This document shows positions 32,388-43,203 of a stretch of 64,000 bases of DNA, piece by piece. Both the position numbers and the translations under genes were made by a program. Positions within the stretch are counted from its first letter, which is position 1. Each line of letters starts with the position of its first letter. Under the pieces are notes generated by a model. The model saw only the letters and a program-made list of their open reading frames with translations, ran no database searches and had not been told where the DNA came from. This stretch comes from Plotosus lineatus (taxonomy: Eukaryota; Chordata; Actinopteri; Siluriformes; Plotosidae): contig CM045745.1 of assembly GCA_024760905.1 (NCBI GenBank), positions 154,001 to 218,000 of the forward strand, written 5' to 3'.

Positions 32388-32465
32388 GCTATTCCGATGG
32401 ATGTTAAATTCTGTGTTTCTGTCGCTGTTCTTGTCTGTGTACTGTATTTGACGCTGCTGTTACGG

Positions 32466-32533
32466 CCTGCAGAAGTGGACGAAAAAGAGCAGCGCACACC
32501 ATGTCATGCTCCTTTGGCAACTCCAGTCCGAAT
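32466..32533. repeat. 68-bp direct repeat, left copy
   Basis: Identical to 34865-34932 except for one base. Begins CCTGCAGAAGTGGACG and ends CTCCAGTCCGAAT. Confidence 0.95.
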
Positions 32534-32980
32534 TTTTTATTACAAACCGTAAACATACAAATAATTTATGAACATACAGCTAATAAATTCATACTTATTG
32601 CACAAATATCATAACGTGAAAACATGACCCAAAACTCACAACACACCACGATATTTCAAATATGAACTAATTTACATAGAGTACAAACAGTAATAGAAAC
32701 ATTTTTCTTTCTCCCTTAACCAAAATAGTAAACACAGCATAAAAGCACAGATTCTTACACTGGTTCTCGTGCTGTATGGCAGGGCTACCAAACACGGTAC
32801 ACGTGGTTAGCATCTATAAGACACGTGGTTAGCGGCTACAAAACAACTTCAGTTAACTTTTTAACCCACCCAACCATTCTGTCTTCATAATCCGCTGGGT
32901 AATACTCCGAAAACACACACAGTTTAATATATTAGATCAATACAATTTATACAAACTTCCTGAAAGCTATATTTAACCGG
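32534..32980. other. AT-rich block left of the LINE, origin unclear
   Basis: On the minus strand this ends GTTTGTAATAAAAAA at the direct repeat, like a transcript 3' end. It holds two CTAACCACGTGT motifs about 25 bp apart (near 32800-32840). No protein is recognised. Confidence 0.5.
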
Positions 32981-32999
32981 GATTGTACACGCTCCCTCG

Positions 33000-33317
33000 G
33001 GAGACTCGCTCGTTGTCTTGGGAGACTTCAACGCCCATGTGGGCAACGATAGTGTGACCTGGAAGGGTGTGATCGGTAGGTACGGCCTCTCCAATCTGAA
33101 TCCGAATGGTGTGTCGTTGTTGGACTTCTGTGCTCGTCATAGTTTGTCTATCACGAACACCATGTTCGAACATAAGGGTGTCCATAAGTGCACTTGGCAC
33201 CAGGACACCCTAGGTCGCAGTTCGATGATTGACTTTGTAGTCATGTCATCGGACTTGCGACCATATGTTCTGGACACTCGGGTGAAGAGAGGAGCTGAGC
33301 TGTCTACCGATCACTAA
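33000..33317 (+). pseudogene. LINE endonuclease C-terminal fragment
   Basis: Starts inside the domain with [13 protein letters not shown] (catalytic DFN/AHVG block), then [31 protein letters not shown] and a final ELSTDH. These are the second half of an APE nuclease, ending at the catalytic Asp-His. A stop follows directly where the connection to RT has been deleted. Confidence 0.78.
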
Positions 33318-33322
33318 CTGGA

Positions 33323-34843
33323 GTGGAGGTCACTGAGGTTGTCAAAAAGCTCCTCAGTGGTCGAGCTCCGGGGTTGGACGAGATCCGCCCGGAATATCTC
33401 AGGACTCTGGATGTTGTAGGACTGTCTTGGTTGACACGTCTCTGCAACATCGCGTGGTCATCGGGGGCTGTACCTCTGGATTGGCAAACTGGGGTGGTGG
33501 TCCCAATTTTTAAGAAGGGGGACCGGAGGGTGTGTTCCAATTATCGAGGAATTACACTCCTCAGCCTACCTGGGAAAGTCTATGCAGGGGTACTAGAGAG
33601 GAGGATCCGACCGATAGTCGAACCTCGGATTCAGGAGGAACAATGTGCTTTTCGTCCTGGCCGCAGCACTCTTGACCAACTCTATACGCTCCACAGGATT
33701 TTGGAGGGGGCATGGGAGTTTGCCCAATCTGTCCACATGTGCTTTGTGGATTTGGAGAAGGCTTTCGACCGTGTCCCTCGAAAGATCTTGTGGGGCGTGC
33801 TCCGAGAGTACGGTGTTCCGGATCCGTTGCTACGAGCTATTCGGTCGCTGTATCACCGGAGCCAGAGTTTGGTCCGTATTGGTAACAGCAGCTCGGATTC
33901 GTTTCCGGTGGGAGTCGGAGTCCGCCAAGGCTGTCCTTTGTCACCGATTCTGTTCATAATTTTTATGGACAGAATTTCTAGGCGCAGTCGAGGCGATGAG
34001 GGGTTCTGGTTCGGTGGCCATCGGATATCGTCTCTGCTTTTTGCAGATGATGTTGTCCTTTTGGCTTCATCAAGTCGGGCCCTCCAGCTCTCATTGGAGC
34101 GATTCGCAGCTGAGTGCGAAGCAGCCGGGATGAAGATCAGTACCTCCAAGTCCGAGGCCATGGTTCTCAGTCGGACAATGGTGGAATGCACCCTCTGGTT
34201 CGGGGATGAGGTCCTGCCCCAAGTGGAGGAGTTTAAGTCTCTTGGGGTATTGTTTACGAGTGAGGGAAGGATGGAGCGAGAGATCGACAGACGGATCGCT
34301 GCAGCCTCTGCTGTTAAGCGGTGCCTGTACCGGTACGTCGTGGTGAAAAAGGAGCTGAGCCGCAAGGCGAAGCTCTCAATTTACCAGTCGATCTACGTTC
34401 CAACCCTCACCTATGGTCACGAGCTTTGGGTAATGACCGAAAGAACAAGATCACGGATACAAGCGGCTGAAATGAGCTTTCTTCGCCGGGTGGCGGGGTT
34501 CTCCCTTAGAGATAGGGTGAGAAGCTCCGCCATCCGGGGAGAGCTCGGAGTAGATCCGCTGCTCCTCCGCATTGAGAGGAGCCAGTTGAGGTGGCTCGGG
34601 CATCTGGTTAGAATGCCCCCCGGACGCCTCCCGGGTGTGGTGTTTCGGGCATGTCCAACCGGGAAGAGACCCCAGGGTCGACTTAGAACACGCTGGAGGG
34701 ACTATGTCTCTCGGCTTGTCTGGGACCGCCTCAGTGTCCCCCTGGGAGAGTTGGAGGAAGTGGCTCGGGAGAGGGATGTCTGGACCTCTTTGCTAAGGTT
34801 GCTGCCCCCGCGACCCGACCCCGGACTAAGCGGAAGAAGATGA
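33323..34843 (+). CDS. LINE reverse transcriptase, uninterrupted 506-codon frame
   Basis: The frame opens within the RT thumb-side linker (SGRAPGLDEIRPEYL) and runs through NYRGITLLSLPGKVYA, FRPGRSTLDQLYTL, CFVDLEKAFDRVPRKILW and GVRQGCPLSPILF. The catalytic box is SLLFADDVVLLASS with both Asp present (about 34040-34075). The C-terminal part has LRWLGHLVRMPPGRLPG and ends LSGRR just before the tail. The catalytic half is therefore intact at sequence level, but the ATG is internal and the endonuclease is severed. Probably a recent insertion and not a host gene. Confidence 0.85.
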   Translation: MEVTEVVKKLLSGRAPGLDEIRPEYLRTLDVVGLSWLTRLCNIAWSSGAVPLDWQTGVVVPIFKKGDRRVCSNYRGITLLSLPGKVYAGVLERRIRPIVEPRIQEEQCAFRPGRSTLDQLYTLHRILEGAWEFAQSVHMCFVDLEKAFDRVPRKILWGVLREYGVPDPLLRAIRSLYHRSQSLVRIGNSSSDSFPVGVGVRQGCPLSPILFIIFMDRISRRSRGDEGFWFGGHRISSLLFADDVVLLASSSRALQLSLERFAAECEAAGMKISTSKSEAMVLSRTMVECTLWFGDEVLPQVEEFKSLGVLFTSEGRMEREIDRRIAAASAVKRCLYRYVVVKKELSRKAKLSIYQSIYVPTLTYGHELWVMTERTRSRIQAAEMSFLRRVAGFSLRDRVRSSAIRGELGVDPLLLRIERSQLRWLGHLVRMPPGRLPGVVFRACPTGKRPQGRLRTRWRDYVSRLVWDRLSVPLGELEEVARERDVWTSLLRLLPPRPDPGLSGRR

Positions 34844-34864
34844 GATGAGATGAGATGAGATGTA

Positions 34865-34932
34865 CCTGCAGAAGTGGACGAAAAAGAGCAGCGCACACCA
34901 TGTCATGCTCCTTCGGCAACTCCAGTCCGAAT
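34865..34932. repeat. 68-bp direct repeat, right copy
   Basis: Second copy of 32466-32533, starting directly after the LINE tail. Confidence 0.95.
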
Positions 34933-35301
34933 GGCCCACAGCGGTGGACGGTTCTCCCTTCCAGCTCCCCGCAGGCACGAACAATCAAACACGATCAAAT
35001 CTAAACAAGTGGATCGCAGATCCTGGCAATCACCCTGCTCACAGATCCCTCAATATTCATACAATCTCAAATTGTAACTGTCTTTTCTTTCCTTTAAACA
35101 TATTAAACAACTTTAACCACAGTATACTTAACAGGTTCCAACTGACAATTTTAACAGCAGTACACAGGAACATTTTAATAATGCAGCCGTGAAGGGGGGG
35201 CACAAACCAGTGTCTCTCCCTCACGCCGGTCCCAAGCCCGGATAAATGCAGAGGGTTGCGTCAAGAAGGGCATCCGGCATAAAACAAATGCCAAATAAAC
35301 T

Positions 35302-36461
35302 ATGCGAATCACAAGAAAGAATGACATACCGGATCGGTCGAGGCCCAGGTTAACAACGACCGCCATCAGTGCCGTCAACCAACAGGGTGCTGATGGAAAT
35401 TGGACTACTGTTGGTCAAAGAAGGAGAGGCGGGAGGCGTGTCCGTTGCCAGAGAGAGAAGAGGAAAGGCATGAGTCTAGGACTGAAAGTAGGGACTTTGA
35501 ATGTTGGAACTATGGCAGGAAAAGGTAGAGAGCTGGCTGACATGATGCAGAGGAGGAAGGTGGACATACTGTGTGTTCAGGAGACCAGGTGGAAAGGTAG
35601 CAAGGCTAGAAGCATAGGAGCAGGGTTTAAGCTGTTCTATCATGGTGTGGATGGGAAGAGAAATGGAGTCGGAGTCATCTTGAAGGAGGAGTTTGTCAGG
35701 AATGTTCTAGAAGTGAAAAGAGTGTCAGACAGAGTGATGAGTCTCAAGTTAGAAATTGAAGGTGTGATGGTCAATGTTGTTAGTGCTTATGCCCCACAGA
35801 CAGGATGTGAGCGAGAAGAGAAGGAGAGATTCTGGAGGGAGTTAGATGAAGTGGTGCAGAGTACCCCCAGAGGTGAAAGAGTGGTCATTGGGGCAGACTT
35901 CAATGGACATGTTGGTGCAGGAAACAGAGGGGACGAGGAAGTGATGGGCAGGTTTGGTATCCAGGACAGGAACGCAGAAGGACAGATATTGGTAGATTTT
36001 GCATAAAGGATGGAAATGGCTGTGATGAAGACTTTCTTCCAGAAGAGAAAGGAGCATAGGGTGACTTATAAAAGTGTCGGGTTGTCTTCAAGGAGGAGTT
36101 GAAACAGGCTTTGGGTAGTCAGGAAGTGCTTTCAGATGACTGGACAACTACAGCTAATGTGATCAGGGAGACAGGTAGGAGAATACTTGGTGTGTCATCT
36201 GGAAGGAAAGTAGATAAGGAGACTTGGTGGTGGAATGAGGAAGTGCAGGAGTGTGTGCAAAGGAAGAGGTTAGCTAAGAAGAAGTGGGACATTGAGAAAA
36301 CCGAAGAGAGTAAACAGGAGTACAGGGAGACACAGCGTAAGGCAAAGATAGCAGTGTCAAAGGCCAAACAGAGGGTGTATGATGTCTTGTATGCTCGGTT
36401 GGACAGTAAGGGAGAAAATGATTTATACAGGTTGGCACAGCAGAGAAATAGAGATGGGAAG
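35302..36461 (+). pseudogene. RTE ORF, endonuclease half (copy C)
   Basis: Contains VGTLNVGTM, LCVQETRWKG, VSAYAPQTGCE and GADFNGHVGAGN. A stop at 36004 and the internal deletion remove the final DYILCRR and QH blocks. The basic linker resumes at 36099 and is cut by the ERV at 36461. Confidence 0.82.
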
Positions 36462-36902
36462 TGTAAGGTCACATTCTGGCTTATCCTTAACCATTGTATA
36501 ATTGCCAGCATTCCTGTGCTTTAACTGTGGACTTTTATTGTTGTTGTGATGCTTTACAAGGCAGCATTCTTCCTGAGGTCAAAGTTCACAGAGTAGTAAA
36601 TGTCGCCCCTAAGGCAAAGGATGTGATGGATGGTTTCTTATCATGCACTTTGATTTATGATACAACTTTTAGGCTGTGAACAAAGAAACTTGTGACTCTG
36701 TACCCACTTTTTCACACACACATCTCTACTGTATAAAAGCTTTATGCCCAGTGACACACACTGAGCAGCAGATGAATAAACCAGATTGATTTCACTCGTG
36801 TGATTTGTTGTCCTCTGTTCCCAGAGCGCTCTCAGACGTTGAGGTACAGGAATCCAGATCGTGCAGGTTTACATAAGAGCTTCTTCTTAGAGAGTTCTTA
36901 CA
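36462..36902 (+). repeat. 5' LTR of plus-strand ERV
   Basis: 441 bp, TGTAAGGTCAC...TTCTTACA. TATA box TATAAA at 36732-36737 and AATAAA at 36775-36780, so U3, R and U5 can be placed. Confidence 0.95.
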
Positions 36903-36905
36903 ATT

Positions 36906-36923
36906 TGGTGACCCCGACGTGAT
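36906..36923 (+). promoter_or_regulatory. Primer binding site, tRNA-Trp type
   Basis: TGGTGACCCCGACGTGAT, complementary to the 3' end of tRNA-Trp (…ACGTCGGGGTCACCA). This is the primer site also used by avian sarcoma/leukosis viruses. It lies 3 bases after the LTR. Confidence 0.9.
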
Positions 36924-36986
36924 ACTCCTGATCAGGTAAGACAAGATTTGGTTGATATCTGAGCGTCTGTTATTCCCTTTTTATAA

Positions 36987-37042
36987 GGGACGGTTATCCT
37001 CAGTTGCTATAACTGGGACGGTTATCCTCAGTTGCTATAACT
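36987..37042 (+). repeat. 28-bp tandem duplication in ERV leader
   Basis: GGGACGGTTATCCTCAGTTG plus eight further bases, present twice in perfect tandem (36987-37014, 37015-37042). Confidence 0.92.
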
Positions 37043-37131
37043 GGGAAGAGCGCTATACAAAAAGGGTGCACCTGTATTCCTGTATGCCAACGTATTTTTT
37101 TTTTTGTTGTTTTGTTGTTAGGGGGTAAACA

Positions 37132-38155
37132 ATGGGAAATTCCTAACCAAAGCCTAATCCCGGGGAAACCCCCAAGGAATGGATGAATAGATGTGGTCTT
37201 GCTTATTATACTGAACCATGGCTTAGTAATCTAGCCGGATGGACGGAGGGACTTGACCAAGTGCCAAACTTCCCTCGAATGGGGACTTTTGATGCAGGAT
37301 CCCTGACATCCGCGCATCGCATGATTTATGATGGATTGGGCAACCCCTCCTGGGATCATGAATACATGAAGTAGGCTTATGTAAAATGGTATGAAATGCG
37401 CTCGTACTGGTTACAACTTAAGAAGCTCTTCGAACCAAAGAGGGTGACTCAGAGTGTCCCCAAACCTAAATTAGTGAGTAAAGAAAAAAAAAAATAGAAA
37501 AGGATGGGGGGAAGAGGGGCGTCGTCAGACTCGTTATCGTTCCTCGCTCTATTGGAGGGATAATCCCGAAGCATTAAAAACCCTGCGCGTGCAATTTACA
37601 GCTTATTTAGTTTCCCGACGGGAGGGAGCTTGCGATCTTTCACACGTAACTAATTGTAAGCAGAAGCGGGGCGAACTAACTTCGGTATTTTGGAATCGCT
37701 TTACTGAAACTTGGCATCATGTAAGAGGATTTTATCTTCGTACCGAAGAGGCAAATTCTATGTTCGTGTCCAGTTTTTTAAGTAATTGTCTCCCAGAAGT
37801 CCAGAGCGCACTTAAACCGCATTTCACAGATCGTCAACGTCTCATCGTTAGAACTGCCGAAGAAAGGGTTCGTATGTTAGAATCAGATGGACTATTGAAT
37901 GTGAAGAATAAGGTTCTGCTAGCGGTGGCCCCCCAGGGCCCTCATGATAAGAATAGGGGAAGGGATTCGTATAGAAAGACCGGAAAATGTCATTATCGTG
38001 GTAAGGAAGGGCACTGGGAAAAAGAGTGTAGAAAGAAACAGAGAGACGAATGTAATTCTGCCTCTCGGACCCACCAAGGAGATAATTTGTCTCGCCCCCA
38101 CTCAGATTCCGCAGGCGTATCGCCCACACGGCCATACCCGAGGGAGCACGAATAG
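37132..38155 (+). pseudogene. ERV gag, broken
   Basis: The start at 37132 reads MGNS and then a stop, keeping the myristoylation-type opening. Matrix continues in frame with NLAGWTEGLDQVPNFP. Stops follow near 37373 and 37496. The capsid part is open from 37589 to 38155: FWNRFTETWHHVRGF resembles a major-homology-like region, and the nucleocapsid has one zinc knuckle CHYRGKEGHWEKEC. In that knuckle the second Cys is replaced by Arg, so zinc binding should fail. Gag normally assembles the particle. Confidence 0.78.
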
Positions 38156-38224
38156 GGATGCCCACGGAGTAGGGACCCCGTGACCTGTAGCTTAATGCAC
38201 CTAGTGTTTAACTCACCCTGCAAT

Positions 38225-41200
38225 GAGAATCTGCCCCTCCTTCCTATTGTTCTAGAAGGGGTATAATATCTTTTTGTTATCGATAGCGGTGCGACCCTAT
38301 CCTCCCTAGGCAGGGACTATCAGGGTGCTGTCTCCTCCAGGTCTACCAGCTCTGTAGGTATAGATGGGGTCCCCTTCTCCTCCCCATATACACCGCCCCT
38401 TCTTTTATGTTTTCCTGATGACCCTACGCTAGATAAATTGCAAATATCCTACTCCTTTGTACATATGTTCGAATGCCCTTTTAATTTGCTAGGCCGCGAC
38501 CTCATGAGTGTTCTGGGGTTCCAAATCTCTTTCCAAGGTTCGAGCATGACCATTCAAACGTGCGACACCTCCTCTGTTTCTCTGTTATCATTGCAAGCGC
38601 AGCCCTTGCCATTTAACGTTAATTCGGCGTGCGTGGCGAGTTCCACCTCACCCCCTGTACTCGACACGCTGCCCACCAATCTTTGGGCAGAACATAAGAA
38701 TGACGTGGGTTGTGTGGACTGCGTCCAGTATGAAGCTACCGTGAAGCACATTTCGCCCGTGTACATCCAACAATACCCCTTATCGCCTCAAAAAATGTTG
38801 GGTATCAACACCATTTTGGCTTCTCTTCTGGAACAGGGTATCATCGTGCTGTGCACAAGCCCTTATAACACTCCTGTGAACCCGGTTCCCAACCCGACGG
38901 TTCCTGGCGTCTGACACAGGACCTCAGAAAAATTAACGAGCTCATCATCCCAGTTTTGCCGGTCGTTCTGGACGTGCCCTCTATTATGGCTTCTATTCTT
39001 TGCGATCACACCCATTTCTCCGTAATCGACCTGTGCTCAGCGTTTTTTAGTATCCCGGTTGAGCCCAGCACACAACCCCTCTTCGCTTTCACACACCGGC
39101 AGCGACAGTACACATGGACTAGATTACCTCAAGGATTTATTGACTCTCCTGACGTTTTCTCGGCTGCAGTTAGGGATGCACTGGGGTCTCTCGACGTTCC
39201 CGTAGGTTCCTGCGTTCACTCCTATGCCGACGACCTCCTGGTGTCCGGCCTAACTTATGAACTGTGTCTCGATGCAACCGTTCAACTGCTCCTCTTACTG
39301 GAAAAAAAGGGTTTCAAGGTCTCCAAGCCCAAGTTACAGTTCTGGCTCTCCACTGTGATATATCTGGGCTACGAACTCTCTCACGGGATAAAACGCCTTA
39401 CTCAGGATCACGTCAAAATCATAGTGGACACTCATAAGCCTGCCACTAAACAGGCGCTTCTGGCTTTCCTGGGCCTCATTAACTACTGCCGACAATGGAT
39501 CCCGGACTGTTCCTTTTATGACAAATGTTTACGCTCTGCCGTGGCTCACTCTGACCCTCTCCACCAACCCTTGGTCTGGACTGAGGACATGCTGGACGCA
39601 TTCAAAGCTCTGAAGTCGGCCCTATGCTCCACACCGGCTCTCGGGCTCCCGGATTACAACAAACCCTTTCATCTCTATGTCGCTCACCAGGCCGGCACGG
39701 CTTCTGGAGTCTTGGCGCAGGACCACGGGGGGGGGACTTAGGCCTTGTGCTTTCCTCTCTAAAACTCTAGATACTGTGGCTCAGGGTTTCTGACTGCCTT
39801 CGCGCCGTCGCTGCCAGTGTGGTGTTAGTTCTCGAAGCAGAAAAAATAGTGCTCTCTCATCCACTCGTGTTACACATCAGCCATCAGGTTAGGCATATTC
39901 TTAATACTCTGTCTACACAACACATGTCTTCTCAACGTCGCTCAGGTTACGAGGCCATCCTTTGTGCTACTGATAATCTAACCATCTCTTGTTCCTCTTT
40001 CCTAGATAACGTGGCCCAGGCCCTACAGCGCCTGCTTAATGCTCAAGATGACTGCAAACCGTTGGAACATGACTGCATGGACACTATTGTCCATGACACC
40101 AGTATTAGGTCTGACTTACTATCCACGCCTCTCTCGACAGGTCTCTCTCTGTTTGTAGATGGGTCATGCTCGAAACCCTCCGACGGAGTGTTCCTCTGCG
40201 GCTACGCGGTATGTTCCTTACCGGACCAAGTTTTGGAAGCGTATTCGCTCCCCTTTAATTCCGCTCAAGCAGCGGAGTTATATGCGCTCACTCGGGCATG
40301 CACTCTCGCCTCCGACCAGGACGCTACTATATACACTGACTCTCGTTACGCTTTCGGGGTGATTTTGGCCGTATCTGTCAATCTCGTGGTTTCACTGCTG
40401 CTGACGGTAAGCCCATTTCACATTCTACCTTGGTCCAGGACCTTATTGTGTCCTGCAATCTCCCGCTCCATTTAGCGATCGTAAAGACCCGCGCGGTCAT
40501 TCCTCTGACCACACTGATGAGGCACGGGGTAACTCTTTGGCTGACCGCGCGGCTAAACAGGCTGCCTCGCTCGGCTCCATGCCGCCGTTCCTCCAGCCCG
40601 CGCTGGTGTCAACTTCACACATGCTTAGCGCCCTCCTCCCTCACTTGGATCTGAAATCCCTTCAGTCCTCGGCGTCCACAGAAGACACTGATTTTTGGTC
40701 CTCGCAGGGCTCTCAGCCCTCGGGTGATGGCATTCTACTCGATTCGACCGGTCGTTTATGCCTGCCCACGCACTGCCTTACTTTCCTCGTCCGTGAGTTT
40801 CACGGGCCTACACATCGCAGTCGAAGAGGGGTGGTGACAGATATGGAAAAAGATTTTTGTATACGACAACTAGCCTCTACGGTGCACAGCATTCTGGAAA
40901 AATGCCCGATTTGTGCACAGAACAATGTGTCCAAACCACATGCATCACATCAGCATCTGCCGAAACCAGATACTCCCTTCCAGGAGTGGCAGATAGACTT
41001 TACCCACATGCCCTGGCAGGGTCCCTTTAAATATCTATTGGTTATCATGGATAAATTCTCTCGATGGGTTGAAGCTTTCCCATGTGGGAATGAAAACGCC
41101 CGAGTAGTGGTTCAAAAGTTATCACAGGAAATTATTCCCAGATATGGCCTCCCATTGGGTATTGATTCGGACAAAGGCACACTATTCACCTCAAAAGTCA

Positions 41201-41775
41201 CTCAACTGTTAGCCCAAGAGCTAAAGATCAATTGGCATTTCCATGTCCCATATTACCCTCAGTCCTCCGGAATCGTGGAACGAACAAACAGAACAATTAA
41301 AGGGAAACTACGAAAAGCAATGCACGCCACCGGATCAAGGAATTGGTTTTCGGTGCTGCCTGTGGTCCTAGCGGATCTGCGGATGACCTCGCAGGTGGCC
41401 CTAGGGAATCTATCCCCTTACGAAGTGGTAATGGGGAGACCCTTTCCCGCGCCTTGGAGGAAGGGAAAACAGGCTTTGGGGACGGAAGATTTAGATATAC
41501 ACATGAGCGCCTATGCCGTGGGCCTTGTTAAGGTCCTAAATGACTATTTGGAACGCACTAATCAGAATACTTCGGTCCCGGCCGATGCAAGCACTCATGC
41601 CTTCAAGGTAGGAGACAAGGTGCTGGTCAAGAAATTTGCGAAACTAAATTCCTCTTTGGGAGACACCCCTTACAGTGAGCCCACGGAGATACTCGCTGTT
41701 ACTCGTACTGCCGTACTAACTGACCTCTTTCCACAGTGGATCCATGCTACCAGACTGAAGAAAAGCCCACAATGA
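38225..41775 (+). pseudogene. ERV pro-pol, broken by few frameshifts
   Basis: Protease: a stop at 38264 then FVIDSGATLSSL with the catalytic D-S-G (about 38270-38305). RT: RLPQGFIDSPDVF and SYADDLLVSG (about 39220-39245, both Asp present), frameshifted at 38911 and again at a nine-G run near 39729. RNase H: VDGSCSKPSDG (40155) and YTDSRYAF (40335), frameshifted near 40385. Integrase is open from 40537 to 41775: HGPTH and CPIC zinc residues, then Asp in DFTHM, Asp in DSDKG and Glu in SGIVERTN, so the D-D-E triad is intact. The integrase ends four bases into the env start. Confidence 0.88.
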
Positions 41776-42546
41776 AGTATTATTTGTATTGTGTGACTAT
41801 GATGTTGTCCATTTTTATTACCTCTGTTCCAGGTCCGGAGATATATATCACTTAAGAGGGGAAAAGCACCTCCCAACGGATCAGACCTGACATAGACATA
41901 TAAGTATCACACCTTTTAACATCGCTTACTGGGTATAGCCCTTTTTCCGCCGCCAGAACACCGACTGAACAGTAAGTGGAATAAATTTTGGGAAAGCATG
42001 TTTCCCCAGTATGGGGTAACTCAATTATGGAACCAAATAGAAGTAACTCATTATCGCTTGGCAACATTTGTCAATGCCACTAATTTGGCTATAGAAGGAG
42101 TAAGACAAGAATTAACTGCCCTCAGACTAACCACTGTGCAAAACAGAATAGTACTCGACATTTTATTAGCCAAGGAGGGAGGGATCTGCGCCGTCGTAGG
42201 AGATCAATGTTGCACCTACGTCCCAGCTAACGATGAAGAACACGGTCTAATCGCGACCCAAATTGCCGAAATGAAGAAAGTAGCCGAAGATTTGTATCTG
42301 GATGAGGTATCGGAACACGGATGGGGCTGGAGTATGTTTCACTCGCTTTTCGGATGGCTGACGCCTTATGTTGCTATGATTGTTCCTGTATGTATATGCT
42401 TGTTGTTGGTTTGCGTGTTCAGACCTTGTATTTTCAGGTGCCTGATGGATCGTATTTGGACCCTGGCTAGCTCCTTCAGCGAACCCAGATACATCCGGCT
42501 GCCTACCCGAGAGGATGACATCTATCGGGCCATGTCACGTGTGTAA
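41772..42546 (+). pseudogene. ERV env with SU deleted, TM open
   Basis: ATG at 41772 overlaps the pol stop, as in gammaretroviruses. A 19-20 residue hydrophobic signal peptide is followed by a stop at about 41853. Nearly all of SU is absent. An open frame from 41998 to 42546 (182 codons) covers the TM ectodomain, with LTTVQNRIVLDILL, a CX6CC motif (C-AVVGDQ-CC, about 42186-42214), a membrane segment (42364-42430) and a cytoplasmic tail. Without SU it cannot be a normal entry protein. Confidence 0.85.
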
Positions 42547-42754
42547 AGCTTGACTAGGGTGGAAGGATGTTACGAGGATTCTGAGATAGTGGGCGAAGGG
42601 CGATATAGGGCTCAGCCTGCCCTTGAAGCACCGGTCCCGGTCAACCGCAGTCCTCCGATGTCCCTAGATCCTGTCAGCTTGCACGCCAACACCACTCCAT
42701 CTTATATCAAGAAAAGACTCTGTTCATGTTGTTATACTTTAATTGCATTTAAGT

Positions 42755-42769
42755 ATAAAAGAGGGGAAC
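42755..42769 (+). promoter_or_regulatory. Polypurine tract of plus-strand ERV
   Basis: AAAAGAGGGGAAC directly before the 3' LTR; primes plus-strand DNA in retroviruses. Confidence 0.85.
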
Positions 42770-43203
42770 TGTAAGGTCACATTCTGGCTTATCCTTAACC
42801 ATTGTATAATTGCCAGCATTCCTGTGCTTTAACTGTGGACTTTTATTGCTGTTGTGATGCTTTACAAGGCAGCATTCTTCCTGAGGTCAAAGTTCACAGA
42901 GTAGTAAATGTCGCCCCTAAGGCAAAGGAATGTGATGGACGGTTTCTTATCATGCACTTTGATTTTGGTACAACTTTTAGGCTGTGAACAAAGAAACATG
43001 TGACTCTGTACCCACTTTTTCACACACACACCTCCACTGTATAAAAGCTTTATGCCCAGTGACACACACTGAGCAGCAGATGAATAAACTAGATTGATTT
43101 CACTCGTGTGGTTTGTTGTCCTCTGAGCGCTCTCAGACGTTGAGGTACAGGAATCCAGATCGTGCAGGTTTACATAAGAGCTTCTTCTTAGAGAATTCTT
43201 ACA
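42770..43203 (+). repeat. 3' LTR of plus-strand ERV
   Basis: 434 bp. It lacks the GTTCCCA-like 7-bp segment near 36815-36825 of the 5' LTR and differs at about a dozen single positions. Confidence 0.95.

Larger units (their letters stand above)
32981..34864 (+). mobile_element. APE-type LINE of the I/jockey group, 5' truncated
   Basis: The end of the endonuclease (33000-33317) is joined by an internal deletion to a full RT frame (33323-34843). It finishes with AGCGGAAGA and a GATGA-repeat tail up to 34864. A related tail occurs at 61545-61662. The clade is a guess from RT phrases; RTE and L1 are excluded. Confidence 0.8.
36462..43203 (+). mobile_element. Plus-strand endogenous retrovirus, near full length
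   Basis: Exact 5-bp duplication GGAAG at 36457-36461 and 43204-43208. LTRs at 36462-36902 and 42770-43203 differ at about a dozen positions plus a 7-bp indel, about 2-3 percent by eye. Order: LTR, tRNA-Trp-type primer site, leader, gag, pro-pol, env reduced to signal plus TM, purine tract, LTR. Pol resembles the minus-strand ERV at 20-32 kb, but LTR sequence and primer site differ. Gag and pol have stops and frameshifts. Confidence 0.93.
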
